DNA of 36,660 nucleotides from an uncultured Actinomycetes bacterium (GCA_903871335.1 CAIQGE010000002.1:1-36660); one strand, 5' to 3'. Shown: positions 18,493 through 27,359, counted from the stretch's first letter. A program made the numbers and translations. The notes: generated from the letters alone by a model not told the origin.

Positions 18493-18945
18493 TCAGGCCG
18501 CCTGATCACGATCGATCGTGATGCGCGCAATCGTCGACGACGACGTCCGCGCCGGCATCCCGGGCACGAGGCGCTTGACGGGACCCCACGTCAGGGCCCC
18601 TTCGCTCACCAGATACAGCAGAGCGCCGAAAACGACGACCGAAAAGATGAGAACTTCAATGAGTCCAAAGGATCCGAGTTGCTTGAAGACCACGGCGAAG
18701 GGATACATGAAGACCACTTCAATGTCGAAAATAACGAAGATCATGGCCACTAGATAGAAGCGGACAGGAAATCGTTGGGGCGGCTCGATCTCGGGGACAA
18801 TCCCGCATTCGTACGGAGCAAGTTTCGCATCGCTGGGTCGCTTCCTCGGCGCCAGCAGAGCTGACGCGACGAACGATCCCGACGCAAAAATCGCCCCGAG
18901 AATCAGGAGTCCCAGTAGGGGGAGGTACTGGTCCACGGTCATCAT
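18493..18945 (-). CDS. nuoA: NADH-quinone oxidoreductase subunit A
   Basis: The first gene of the operon. The real product starts at one of two successive ATGs (18945 or 18942), giving about 150 residues ([19 protein letters not shown]); the frame stays open far upstream, but that part is antisense to the divergent flavoenzyme gene. It has three helices, the conserved loop [42 protein letters not shown] (cysteine in the switch loop near the quinone site), and a C-terminal extension. The 70-bp gap to the divergent gene must hold its promoter; I see no clear TANNNT box or classical Rex operator there. Confidence 0.94.
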   Translation of the reverse strand: MMTVDQYLPLLGLLILGAIFASGSFVASALLAPRKRPSDAKLAPYECGIVPEIEPPQRFPVRFYLVAMIFVIFDIEVVFMYPFAVVFKQLGSFGLIEVLIFSVVVFGALLYLVSEGALTWGPVKRLVPGMPARTSSSTIARITIDRDQAA

Positions 18946-19003
18946 TTCTACCAGACTCTCGACCGGGTCATTGCGACTCGGAAGGGCTCGTAGCCGCGAC
19001 CCG

Positions 19004-19009
19004 TAGTGT
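19004..19009 (+). promoter_or_regulatory. -10 box for a leaderless transcript of the geranylgeranyl-reductase-like gene
   Basis: TAGTGT is followed by exactly six bases and then the GTG start at 19016. In actinobacteria this spacing puts transcription start on the first base of the start codon. There is no ribosome binding site upstream, which agrees with a leaderless mRNA. Confidence 0.5.
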
Positions 19010-19015
19010 TGTCCC

Positions 19016-20344
19016 GTGACAGAACTCTCCTCCCTCGCTTCGCAACCACCCTTCGACGTCGTCATCGTGGGTGGAGGTCCGAGTGGCTCGTCGTGCGCGT
19101 ACTGGCTCGCGAACGCGGGATGGTCGGTCTGTTTGATCGAGAAGAAGTCTTTTCCCCGAGAGAAGACCTGCGGAGACGGACTCACCCCTCGCTCGGTCCG
19201 CCAGCTCGCCGACATGGGTCTCGAAACCGCGGTGGCGGCGCACGGGCATAAGTACCACGGGCTGCGCGCCTTTGGATTCGGCGCGTCACTCGAAATGCAG
19301 TGGCCCGAGCACAGCAATTTTCCCAATTACGGGTACACGATTACTCGATTCAATCTCGACGGGCTCGTCGCCGAGCACGCGCGCGCGGCGGGCGCCACGG
19401 TGCTCACGGGCACCGAAGCCTTAGAACTCCTCGAGCCCACCAACGAGACGGACGGGGCGCTCCGTGGCGCCGCCGGCGTCATCGTGAAAGACAAGACGAC
19501 GGGTGAAAGTTCACCCATTCGCGCTCGCTACGTCCTCGTCGGCGACGGCCAGAACTCGCGTATTGGTCGCACTCTCGGCGCCCAGCGAAATCGCGAGTGG
19601 CCCATGGGAATGGCGTTACGCGGCTACTACCGCAGTGAACGACACGACGAGCCCTGGATTGATTCTCACCTCGACATTCGTGATCCCAAGGGCGACGTGG
19701 TCCCCGGATACGGGTGGATCTTTCCCCTCGGCGACGGACGAGTCAACGTGGGCGTCGGACTTCTCTCGACCGATCGCGCGTGGAAGGGTGTCAACACGAC
19801 CAAGCTCCAGGACTACTTCGTCGCACAAGTCGGCGACGAGTGGGGACTCAATGAGGAGACCAGTTGCGGCGCCCCGACCGGCGGCCGCCTCCCGATGGGG
19901 CTCGCGATTGGACCTCGCCGCGGACCTAACACCTTGTTGATCGGCGATGCCGCCGGAACCGTCAACCCGTTTAACGGTGAAGGAATTTCCTACGGCTACG
20001 AAACCGGTCGCCTCGCGGCGGCGGCGGTCGGTGCCGCTCTCGCCGACAACGATCCGTCGCAACTGCGTCTCTACGACGAAACGATGGAGAGTGCGTACGG
20101 CGATTACTACAAGGTCGCCCGCGCCTTTGTGCGCATCATCTCAGAACCAGAGATCTTGGCGGTGTGCGTCGGCGCGGGACTTCGCGTGAAGCCCCTCATG
20201 CGAGAGTTGCTCTTGATCATGGCCAACTTGATGCACAACGATCGCCAAGGTCCCGCCGAACTCGGGTACCGCGCCCTCGTCAAGTTGGCGGACGCTCTGC
20301 CCGAGCGTGCCTTTGACATCCTGACGCGCGAAAGCGACAACTAG
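19016..20344 (+). CDS. Geranylgeranyl-reductase-family FAD enzyme (menaquinone reductase MenJ-like)
   Basis: A 442-residue flavoprotein. The N-terminal Rossmann motif FDVVIVGGGPSGSSCAYWLANAG (about 13-35) binds FAD; the EKTCGDGLTPRSV motif at about 50 and the GDAAGTVNPFNGEGISYGYETG region at about 310 are typical of the geranylgeranyl reductase family. Relatives reduce isoprenoid double bonds on chlorophyll precursors, archaeal lipids or, in mycobacteria (MenJ), the menaquinone tail. Divergence from nuoA favours a role in the menaquinone that complex I uses, but this is inference from context. The gene appears leaderless, with GTG as start. Its stop overlaps that of the convergent downstream gene by 4 nt. 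Confidence 0.87.
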   Translation: MTELSSLASQPPFDVVIVGGGPSGSSCAYWLANAGWSVCLIEKKSFPREKTCGDGLTPRSVRQLADMGLETAVAAHGHKYHGLRAFGFGASLEMQWPEHSNFPNYGYTITRFNLDGLVAEHARAAGATVLTGTEALELLEPTNETDGALRGAAGVIVKDKTTGESSPIRARYVLVGDGQNSRIGRTLGAQRNREWPMGMALRGYYRSERHDEPWIDSHLDIRDPKGDVVPGYGWIFPLGDGRVNVGVGLLSTDRAWKGVNTTKLQDYFVAQVGDEWGLNEETSCGAPTGGRLPMGLAIGPRRGPNTLLIGDAAGTVNPFNGEGISYGYETGRLAAAAVGAALADNDPSQLRLYDETMESAYGDYYKVARAFVRIISEPEILAVCVGAGLRVKPLMRELLLIMANLMHNDRQGPAELGYRALVKLADALPERAFDILTRESDN

Positions 20345-21471
20345 GCCCGACTGGGCGCGGTGGCGTCCGGCGCCATCCTCGCCAACACCGCATTCAGCCC
20401 CGCGTCAGCCGTCGCTTGCGCGTCGTGCCAATTTCCGGCCAGGGCGAAAAACGTCATTTCGTAGTGGCCTCTCGCCGCGAACGCCGACGCGAGTGCGTAG
20501 GAGTGCGACGAACCCGGCAGTGTGACCTCCGCGACCGCGGTGCGCACAAAACCGCGAGTGGTCGTCGTGAAATCCCACGCGGTCACCGGAACACTGCCTC
20601 GGGCGTAGGTTGGATCAAAGAAGAGATAGCCCTGGAGAATGAGGGCGTTGACGAGAGCCCAGCAGTGCGCGAAAGAAGCGCGTGAGTACTCGCGAAGATC
20701 GCGACCCACCATGTCCGTCGACGCGTAGTACTGGGTGAGCGACGCCATCTGCACCCCGCCGAAGGAATTCGCTCCGTACACCGCTCCGGACACCTGTAAG
20801 GCGGGCTGTTCCCCCGCCGCTCCGAACATGCGGTCTTTCGCGGCGGTGGTGCCCATGCAGGTCTGGAAGCGCGCGGTGGCGGTATCCCAAATGGTCTTGT
20901 TGACGCCAGTGGCGGCGGGCACCGTGGTCGAGGACGTCGTGACGTCGTTGGCCTTGCCCACCAAAATGGTGAGTGCGTTGTTCGCATCGGTGGTGCCCAG
21001 TTCCACCCAACCATCAGGCACGTCCTGAGCGCGCAGATTGATCGCTCCGACATCCGCGGACGTCACGACCGTCGTCGTCGTACGCGTCAACGCGTACGTG
21101 AGCAGTCCCCCAAGTGACGCGAGAATGAGGAGTAACGCGGCAGCGACCGTGAGACGACGTAGCCCCCGTCGCGGGCGTACGACGTCGGCGCCGTGGTCTC
21201 GCAGGATGTCGGTGAACTCGTCGCAGTCCATCGAGTGTGGCGCCGACCACCGTATCGACACCCCGTCCGCGTCGGCGATCATGCGCCAGGACCGAGTTCG
21301 CTCCACTCGCCAGTTGCGTAGATCGCGCAGTGGCCACGACCGGGGATCGTCGTGATCGTCGACCCACTCGTACAAAGTGTCGTCGTCAACGCCCAGGGAG
21401 ACCGTCCTTGATCGGTCCTCCCCGACCGGCGGATCAACGGAAAATCCGTGGAACCGGCGAACGATCGTCAT
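20341..21471 (-). CDS. Single-pass membrane protein of unknown function, last gene of the hem cluster
   Basis: A 376-residue protein I do not recognise. Residues 1-110 form a polar, Trp- and Asp-rich cytoplasmic part with a PH-like flavour (DDDTLYEWVDDH, LRNWRVERTRSWRMI). One helix follows at about 105-128 (LRRLTVAAALLLILASLGGLLTYAL), then an extracytoplasmic domain of about 245 residues rich in Thr, Ala and Ser, with two cysteines (FQTCMG, AHCWALV) that could pair. The outer part recalls extracytoplasmic sensor or lipoprotein-like domains such as PknH-type sensors (weak guess). The ATG overlaps the hemL stop as ATGA, so it is co-translated with the tetrapyrrole genes. Confidence 0.75.
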   Translation of the reverse strand: MTIVRRFHGFSVDPPVGEDRSRTVSLGVDDDTLYEWVDDHDDPRSWPLRDLRNWRVERTRSWRMIADADGVSIRWSAPHSMDCDEFTDILRDHGADVVRPRRGLRRLTVAAALLLILASLGGLLTYALTRTTTTVVTSADVGAINLRAQDVPDGWVELGTTDANNALTILVGKANDVTTSSTTVPAATGVNKTIWDTATARFQTCMGTTAAKDRMFGAAGEQPALQVSGAVYGANSFGGVQMASLTQYYASTDMVGRDLREYSRASFAHCWALVNALILQGYLFFDPTYARGSVPVTAWDFTTTTRGFVRTAVAEVTLPGSSHSYALASAFAARGHYEMTFFALAGNWHDAQATADAGLNAVLARMAPDATAPSRA

Positions 21472-22745
21472 CGGGCGGCCACCACCTCGCGGGTGGCCTC
21501 ACCCGCTGCGCTGAGCGCCCCGGCGAGATCGGCCGGACCGTGGGCGAACGAGACGAACATGATCTCGTAGGCACCCGGCGCCAACGCCACACCTCGACGC
21601 AACATGGCGTGGAAGAACTCTTGGTACAGGCCGTTGTCGCACAACACCTTGGCCTCGGTGAAATTCTGCGGTGCCGCAAAAGGTTCGTGGCTCAGGTACA
21701 GACCCGTCAATGTGCCGACGACTGGCACCTGGGCCGACAGACCATTCGCGTTGATGACGTCCTCGAGCGACGCGGCGAAACCCGCCACCGTCGAAGCCAG
21801 TGTGCGGTAATCCGACCCGTTGACCTGGGATAGGACGCTGAGTCCCGCGGCGGTCGCGAGCGGATTACCCGAGAGGGTGCCCGCTTGATAGACCGGACCA
21901 CTCGGCGCCAAGTGCGACAAGAGTGCACGAGAGCCACCGAAGGCGCCCACCGGGAGTCCTCCACCGATCACCTTGCCGAAGCACCAGAGATCGGGAGTGA
22001 CACCGAAATATTCCTCCGCGCCCCCGGAGGCGAGTCGAAAGCCCGTGATCACTTCGTCAAAAATAAGCAGCGCGCCGACGCGATCGCACTCGGCGCGCAG
22101 TCCCTCGAGGAATCCCGCCACCGGTGCGACGAGGTTCATGTTGGCGGCGACTGGTTCGACCAGCACGGCGGCGACTGAGTCATCAAGCGTGGGCACCACG
22201 TTGTACGGCGCGACCAGAGTGTCCGCGACGGACCCGTCAGTCACACCCGCCGAGCCCGGTAGGCCCAACTGGGCGACGCCACTACCACCGGCGACCAACA
22301 GGGCGTCGGAGTGTCCGTGGTAGCAGCCATCGAACTTCAGGATCTTGGATCGTCCGGTCGCCCCCCGCGCGAGACGCACGGCGCTCATGACGGCTTCGGT
22401 GCCCGAGGACACGAGACGCACCTGTTCCAGGCCGGCGACACGTTGGACCATTGCTTCGGCCAAGAGAACTTCACCCGGCGTCGGCGCACCAAACGTCGTG
22501 CCCAGGGCGGCGGACTTTTGAATCGTCTCGACGACGAGTGGTGACGCGTGCCCGAGCAGGGAGGCGCCGTAGGACTGCACAAAGTCGAGGTACCGCCGTC
22601 CCTCGACGTCCGTGACGTACGCGCCGCTCCCGCTGATGACCGTGTAGGGCACGCCGCCCACCGAGCGAAATGACCGCACCGGCGAGTCGACGCCGCCCGG
22701 GATGACGTGTTGAGCTCGATCGAACCACGCGGCGTTCGTTGTCAT
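21468..22745 (-). CDS. hemL: Glutamate-1-semialdehyde 2,1-aminomutase
   Basis: A 425-residue PLP enzyme of aminotransferase class III that moves the amino group of glutamate-1-semialdehyde to give 5-aminolevulinate, the second step of the C5 tetrapyrrole route. Motifs: PGGVDSPVRSFRSVGG at the N-terminus, SSGTEAVMSAVRLARG, the Asp in LLIFDEVITGFR, and the PLP lysine in WCFGKVIGGGLPVGAFGG (about residue 260). It is coupled to hemB by ATGA and works on the product of hemA in the same cluster. Confidence 0.96.
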   Translation of the reverse strand: MTTNAAWFDRAQHVIPGGVDSPVRSFRSVGGVPYTVISGSGAYVTDVEGRRYLDFVQSYGASLLGHASPLVVETIQKSAALGTTFGAPTPGEVLLAEAMVQRVAGLEQVRLVSSGTEAVMSAVRLARGATGRSKILKFDGCYHGHSDALLVAGGSGVAQLGLPGSAGVTDGSVADTLVAPYNVVPTLDDSVAAVLVEPVAANMNLVAPVAGFLEGLRAECDRVGALLIFDEVITGFRLASGGAEEYFGVTPDLWCFGKVIGGGLPVGAFGGSRALLSHLAPSGPVYQAGTLSGNPLATAAGLSVLSQVNGSDYRTLASTVAGFAASLEDVINANGLSAQVPVVGTLTGLYLSHEPFAAPQNFTEAKVLCDNGLYQEFFHAMLRRGVALAPGAYEIMFVSFAHGPADLAGALSAAGEATREVVAAR

Positions 22746-23722
22746 CCCTGTAGGACCTCAGCAATCTCGGTAGCGAAGTACGTGAGAACAAAATCCGCGC
22801 CCGCTCGGCGCACGGCGGTGAGTTGTTCGAGCGCCACGGCCTCGCCGTCAATCCATCCATTCGCCGCCGCCGCCTTCACCATGGCGTATTCGCCACTCAC
22901 GTGATACGCACACAGGGGCACGTCCAACTCGTGACGCAGGTCGCTGAGCACATCGAGGTAGGTCATCGCTGGTTTCACCATGATGATGTCGGCACCCTGT
23001 TCAACGTCCGCGCGCGCCTCGCGCCACGACTCACGACGATTGCGGTAGTCCTGCTGGTAGCCGCGTCGATCACCGCCGTCAGCGATCTCCACGCCCACGG
23101 CGTCACGGAAAGGTCCGTAGAGACCGCTCGCGTACTTCGCGGCGTAGGCCAGAATCACCGTGTCCTCGTGCCCCGCGGCATCCAGACCAGCGCGAATGGC
23201 TCCGACCTGACCGTCCATCATGCCGCTCGGGGCAACGACGGCCGCGCCGGCGTCCGCTTGAGCGACCGCGGCACGGGCGTAGAGCTCGATGGTGGCGTCG
23301 TTGTCAATCGATCCGTCGGAACGAAGAACCCCGCAGTGGCCGTGCGTCGTGTACTCATCCAGACATAGGTCGGCCATGATCACGAGGTCGTCGCCAAATC
23401 GGTCCCGCAAGGCTCGCAGTGCGACCTGTGCGATGCCGTCGGGATTGAATGCTCCCGAGCCGGTTTCGTCTTTGGCATCTGGAACACCGAAGAGCAAGAT
23501 GCCACCAACGCCCGCGCGGTGGGCGGCCGCGGCGGCGTCCACCAAGGACGCCACCGTGTGCTGGAAGTGGCCCGGGAGCGAGGTGATCGCGCGTGGTTCA
23601 CTCACGCCTTCGGCGACGAAGAAAGGTGCGATGAGATCGTCAGGTTGGAGGCACGTCTCCGCCACGAGGCGGCGAAGAGCCGCCGTTCGGCGAAGTCGGC
23701 GGGGTCGTTCGAGAGGGAACAC
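22742..23722 (-). CDS. hemB: Delta-aminolevulinic acid dehydratase (porphobilinogen synthase)
   Basis: Condenses two 5-aminolevulinates into porphobilinogen. The two active lysines lie in ILAYAAKYASGLYGPF and IIMVKPAMTYLDVL. The metal site reads DLCLDEYTTHGHCG, keeping two of the three zinc-type cysteines with Asp in the middle position, as I recall for other actinobacteria. The frame is open to 23878, but upstream residues are basic hemD shadow; I choose the GTG at 23722 (VFPLERPRRLRRTAALRR), which gives 326 residues, normal for the family. It lies 13 nt downstream of the hemD stop and overlaps hemL by ATGA. Confidence 0.94.
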   Translation of the reverse strand: MFPLERPRRLRRTAALRRLVAETCLQPDDLIAPFFVAEGVSEPRAITSLPGHFQHTVASLVDAAAAAHRAGVGGILLFGVPDAKDETGSGAFNPDGIAQVALRALRDRFGDDLVIMADLCLDEYTTHGHCGVLRSDGSIDNDATIELYARAAVAQADAGAAVVAPSGMMDGQVGAIRAGLDAAGHEDTVILAYAAKYASGLYGPFRDAVGVEIADGGDRRGYQQDYRNRRESWREARADVEQGADIIMVKPAMTYLDVLSDLRHELDVPLCAYHVSGEYAMVKAAAANGWIDGEAVALEQLTAVRRAGADFVLTYFATEIAEVLQG

Positions 23723-23735
23723 GACGGCCAGCCTA

Positions 23736-24464
23736 TTAGTCGGAACTTCCGTTCCCCGAGGTCGCGAGATCGTGAGCGACCCCGCGCACCACCTCGGCGA
23801 GATTTTCGGGCGACGCGACCACGATAGGGGTGTGCGAGCTCTCCACCTCGTGCGCGGTCGTTCCACCAATGGCGACAACCACCGCGTCGGCCCGCACCTC
23901 TCGCGACGCCACTCGCCACGCCGAGGGAGCCGCGATGACCACGATGTCCCCCGCGTGCAGATAATGCCGCTGACGTCGAGTCAGCTGTGCGGGACTCGTG
24001 CGATAACACGCCACGTGATGCGACACCAGAGATCTCTCCGTGAGGGTCGTCGCCAGTTCTTCGCGCATCTCGGCCGCTCCCAGAATCAGGACCGGCCCGC
24101 GGTCGAGCATCAGACCGAGGTCACGACCGGAAGGGTGTTCGGGCACCAGTATGCGACGTTCCCTCGCGACCCCCTCCGCCCGCAGCGCGGCCGCCGTCGT
24201 GGCACCAACGGCGCCGAGGTCGTAGTCCGCCACTGCGTATCGAGCGGCCGCTGACACGAACGTCGCCGCTCGCGCGGACGTCGCCACGATGGTGGCGAAT
24301 TCTCCACCGACGGCCGCGGACGCCATCGCGCGTTCAATGGCGTCGCCGGTCACGTACGTCGTGGTCGTCAGTGGCACTTCACGCACTCGCGCGATATCAA
24401 CAATGCGCTCACGCACGACGTCATTTCGTGGTGGTTCACGCGTGAGGACCACCGTGAGGCTCAC
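23736..24464 (-). CDS. hemD: Uroporphyrinogen-III synthase
   Basis: About 242 residues. Sequence identity is low in this family, but the two-lobed alpha/beta pattern, the central ATSARAATFVSAAA segment, the GAVGATTAAALRAEG stretch and the late VVVAIGGTTAHEVESS (a GxxTA-type motif) all fit, as does its position between hemC and hemB. It closes and inverts ring D of hydroxymethylbilane. I choose the GTG at 24464, which overlaps the hemC stop as GTGA; a TTG at 24476 is also open. Here hemD is a separate gene, not fused to a methyltransferase. Confidence 0.87.
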   Translation of the reverse strand: MSLTVVLTREPPRNDVVRERIVDIARVREVPLTTTTYVTGDAIERAMASAAVGGEFATIVATSARAATFVSAAARYAVADYDLGAVGATTAAALRAEGVARERRILVPEHPSGRDLGLMLDRGPVLILGAAEMREELATTLTERSLVSHHVACYRTSPAQLTRRQRHYLHAGDIVVIAAPSAWRVASREVRADAVVVAIGGTTAHEVESSHTPIVVASPENLAEVVRGVAHDLATSGNGSSD

Positions 24465-25372
24465 TCCCGACTCCAACCCTCTAGCGCGGCGCCACCGAGG
24501 TCGTCACGAAGGTGTCGGGCGACTCGCGCACCGAAGTCGTCGAGTGATTCATCCCCTCGCGTCAGTTCCACTCGTATCACTCGCCCACCATCGAACGAGG
24601 CCATCATGCCGCTCGCGTGCCAGAGACCCTGGTCGATCGTGACGTGCGCCGCCGCGGGAATGGAACAACCCGCTCCGAGCTCTCGCAAAAATGCCCGTTC
24701 CGCCGACACCGCGTCGTGAGCGAGTGCGTTGTCAATTGAGGCCAGTGCGCTTCGGGTGGCGTCATCGTCCATTCGACACTCGAGAGCGAGTGCGCCCTGG
24801 CCCACCTGTGGGATGAACCAGGTCGGATCGAGGAATTCCGCCGCTCGGTCCAACCACCCCAAACGTTCGAGTGCCGCCGCGGCGGCCACCACGGCGTCGA
24901 CGCCGTCGTGACCCGCGGCGGCGACGCGACGAGCCATGTTGCCCCGCAATTCCACGACGTGCAGATCCGGACGACGCTCCAGAAGTAGTGCTCGGCGACG
25001 AGGAGAACCGGTCGCCACCGTGGCCCCGGGCCCGAGTCCCGCCAGCGCGCGGCCCACGATGACGTCGCGAGGGTCGCGCCGCTCGGGAACCGCGGCGAGG
25101 ATGAGACCATCGGGCGTACGCGAGGGAAGATCTTTCGCGGAGTGGACCGCCACGTCAGCCTCGCCACGCAGAACGGCGTCTTGAATCTCCACGGCGAAGA
25201 CACCTTGCCCACCGACGCTGGCCAGCGACACGTCGGTGCGGCGGTCACCCGTTGTTTCGACTTCGATGATCTCGATGTCGACACCGGCGCTCTCGCGCAA
25301 GACGTCCGCGGTGAAGTGCGCTTGGGTGAGCGCGAGTGGCGAATTTCGCGTGGCGAGACGCAGAGTGCTCAC
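24461..25372 (-). CDS. hemC: Hydroxymethylbilane synthase (porphobilinogen deaminase)
   Basis: A 303-residue enzyme that links four porphobilinogens. Diagnostic stretches are LRLATRNSPLALTQA, FAVEIQDAVLRGEADVAVHSAKDLPSRTPDGL (conserved Asp in the substrate site) and ATGSPRRRALLLERRPDL. The cofactor-bearing cysteine is in ELGAGCSIPAAAH, where most relatives have GGCxxP. The start overlaps the hemA stop (ATG-type 4-nt overlap at 25369-25372). It is the third gene of the rex-hemA-hemC-hemD-hemB-hemL run. Confidence 0.95.
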   Translation of the reverse strand: MSTLRLATRNSPLALTQAHFTADVLRESAGVDIEIIEVETTGDRRTDVSLASVGGQGVFAVEIQDAVLRGEADVAVHSAKDLPSRTPDGLILAAVPERRDPRDVIVGRALAGLGPGATVATGSPRRRALLLERRPDLHVVELRGNMARRVAAAGHDGVDAVVAAAAALERLGWLDRAAEFLDPTWFIPQVGQGALALECRMDDDATRSALASIDNALAHDAVSAERAFLRELGAGCSIPAAAHVTIDQGLWHASGMMASFDGGRVIRVELTRGDESLDDFGARVARHLRDDLGGAALEGWSRE

Positions 25373-26631
25373 AGCTCGAACAGGTTGCGAGTCGCTTCCG
25401 TCAACCGTTGCCCCCGGTCGGAGCCCGCGGCTTCCTTCAACGCCACCGTCGGGGCGTGGGCGATCTTGGCGACGAGCGAGCGCGTGAGCGACTCCACCAA
25501 TTCCCGCTGCGCGTCAGTGAAGGACGAAAAGTCGTGACGTCGTCGTTCCATTTCCTGAGCACGCAGTTGTTCGAGTCGCTCGCGTAACTCCCCCACAATC
25601 GCCGCCGCGCCACGTGAGCGACGATCCTCGTGGAACTTCTCCACCTCTTCATCCACAATGGCCGCGGCCGCGTCGACCGCGACGTGTCGGTCGGCGAGAG
25701 TCTGTTGGACGACGTCACGCAAGTGCGAGATGTCCAAACGGCGAACGTGACGCAAGGAGTCAACGTCCGTGTCGATCACCCGCGGCATGCCCAAGTCGAT
25801 CACGAGGACCTCTCCCTGGGTGCTCGTGAACGACGACGCGTTAAGAAGTGGTGCGGGTGCTTCAATCGCCGCGACGACGAGTCGAGCCTCACCGAGTACC
25901 CCGGCGACATCGGCCAGAGCCACGACGTCGATGCGCTCATCGTTCGCGTCGTGTGCCAGAGCGTCCGCGTTCTCTCGCGTCCGGTTCGCAATGACGACCC
26001 GTCCCGGCGCAACTTTCGCGTCACGCAGGGACTTCACAACTCCCGTAGCGAGTTGACCCGCTCCGAGAACGACCACGGTGGCGCCCGCGAGGTTCGCGCC
26101 CAGTTCGTGTTCAGCCATCGAAACGGTCGCTTGCGCGAAGCTCGTCGTGCCGCGAGAGATCGCCGTCTCGTGCCGGGCGCGTCGTCCGGCGCTCAGGGAC
26201 CGTCGAAACAGTTCCGCGAGCTCCGGACCGACCGCGTGCTCCTCGTCGGCGCGCTCGAGAGCGCGGCGAATCTGTCCGAGAACTTCGTGCTCGCCGGGCA
26301 CGGCACTGCGGAGTCCAGCGGCGACCCGAAAGAGGTGCCCCGCGACACCCTTATCAAAGTGAATGGTGAGCACGGCGGCGAGTTCGTCGGCCGAGACGCC
26401 GGTCGCGTCGGACAAGGTGGCCGTGATTTCGTCCACGGCACCGTGGAACCGGTCGATCGTCGCGTAGACCTCGGTGCGTAGGCACGTGGAGACGAACACG
26501 GCTTCGTTGATATTGGCGTTGGCGAGCAGCGAACCTAGGACTTTGCCCCAGCCCTCTTCGGGAACCGTGGCGCGCTCGAGCAGATCCAACGAGGCGTGCT
26601 CGTGATCAATGCCTACTGAGATGAACGCCAT
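25369..26631 (-). CDS. hemA: Glutamyl-tRNA reductase
   Basis: A 420-residue enzyme that reduces Glu-tRNA to glutamate-1-semialdehyde with NADPH, the committed step of the C5 pathway. The catalytic cysteine is C50 in VFVSTCLRTEVYA; most relatives have Asn after this Cys, here it is Leu. Other landmarks: GLRSAVPGEHEVLGQIRRA, the NADPH fold VVVLGAGQLATGVVKSL, and a C-terminal helical dimerisation region (320-420). The ATG is preceded by GGGGAG with a four-base spacer, so this mRNA is leadered or coupled to rex, whose stop is 24 bases upstream. Confidence 0.95.
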   Translation of the reverse strand: MAFISVGIDHEHASLDLLERATVPEEGWGKVLGSLLANANINEAVFVSTCLRTEVYATIDRFHGAVDEITATLSDATGVSADELAAVLTIHFDKGVAGHLFRVAAGLRSAVPGEHEVLGQIRRALERADEEHAVGPELAELFRRSLSAGRRARHETAISRGTTSFAQATVSMAEHELGANLAGATVVVLGAGQLATGVVKSLRDAKVAPGRVVIANRTRENADALAHDANDERIDVVALADVAGVLGEARLVVAAIEAPAPLLNASSFTSTQGEVLVIDLGMPRVIDTDVDSLRHVRRLDISHLRDVVQQTLADRHVAVDAAAAIVDEEVEKFHEDRRSRGAAAIVGELRERLEQLRAQEMERRRHDFSSFTDAQRELVESLTRSLVAKIAHAPTVALKEAAGSDRGQRLTEATRNLFEL

Positions 26632-26633
26632 AG

Positions 26634-26640
26634 TCTCCCC
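26634..26640 (-). promoter_or_regulatory. Ribosome binding site of hemA
   Basis: GGGGAG on the minus strand lies close before the hemA ATG. It fixes the start and lets hemA be translated efficiently from an upstream rex or proC transcript. Confidence 0.5.
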
Positions 26641-26655
26641 GGAGTTCTTGAAATG

Positions 26656-27351
26656 CTACGCGGTGCGCGGCGGGGCCGGCGGCGTGATACCCAGTGAATG
26701 CAACAGTCCGCCGCCCAAGGGACCCGTCCCGTTGGTGAGGTGGTAGGCGAGGATTTGCAACTCGATGGAGAAATCGACGTAGCGCACGGCGGTGCCGATG
26801 GGCACGCTGAGGACCTGCGGGGCAAAGTTCAAAATGGCGTGGATGTCGTGTTCGACGAGTCGGTCCGCGGCCTCCTGAGCGACGTCCGGCGGAACGCACA
26901 GAACGGCCATCGTGGCCGGCGCCAACTCGCCGGCGAAATCCTGCACCGTGAGACCGGCAACCTCCGTACCGATCACGTCGGGATTCACGTCGTAGAGACC
27001 GACCAACTGCGCGCCGGAAATAAGGAAATTGGTGGAGTTGAGCAACGCGTGGCCGAGGTTACCGACGCCAATGAGAATGACGTCGTATCGCTGGTGGTGC
27101 CCGAGGGCTTCCTCAATACGTTCCACGAGAAGAGAGACGTCGTATCCCGCACCTCGCGTCCCGAGCGATCCGAGACCCGCCAGGTCCCGACGCACCGTGG
27201 CGGGAGCAACTCCGGCTAAACGACCCAAGGTTTCTGAATCCGCGCGTTCACGACCGCGACGGACCATTTCGCGCGCAATGCGTTGGTAGACCGGCAGTCG
27301 GGCCACCGTGGGTTCGGGCAACATCGAGGGACGGCTGAACGGCACGGGCAT
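26656..27351 (-). CDS. rex: Redox-sensing transcriptional repressor Rex
   Basis: About 231 residues. An N-terminal winged helix (ARLPVYQRIAREMV, VAPATVRRDLAGLGSLGTRGAGYDV) binds DNA; the C-terminal Rossmann domain with LIGVGNLGHALLNSTNF senses NADH/NAD+. Rex releases DNA when NADH is high and typically controls respiratory genes; in Streptomyces rex lies in a rex-hemACD operon and regulates nuo. The same neighbourhood here suggests that it coordinates haem synthesis and complex I, although I found no textbook operator. The ATG at 27351 follows a TTG; a later ATG at 27324 is possible. Confidence 0.94.
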   Translation of the reverse strand: MPVPFSRPSMLPEPTVARLPVYQRIAREMVRRGRERADSETLGRLAGVAPATVRRDLAGLGSLGTRGAGYDVSLLVERIEEALGHHQRYDVILIGVGNLGHALLNSTNFLISGAQLVGLYDVNPDVIGTEVAGLTVQDFAGELAPATMAVLCVPPDVAQEAADRLVEHDIHAILNFAPQVLSVPIGTAVRYVDFSIELQILAYHLTNGTGPLGGGLLHSLGITPPAPPRTA

Positions 27352-27359
27352 CAACCCTG

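Noticed and set aside
19008-19025. GTT...AAC half-matching element in the nuoA/flavoenzyme gap as a Rex operator
   Set aside because: Only the outer bases are symmetric; it lacks the TGTGA/TCACA halves of Rex sites, and part of it is coding sequence.
18946-19326. A longer NuoA reaching to 19326
   Set aside because: The extra residues are antisense to the flavoenzyme gene, non-hydrophobic and absent from the NuoA family; the real start is at 18945 or 18942.
23723-23878. HemB extended upstream to 23878
   Set aside because: The extra 52 residues are basic shadow of hemD and would give an overlong HemB; the GTG at 23722 gives the normal length.
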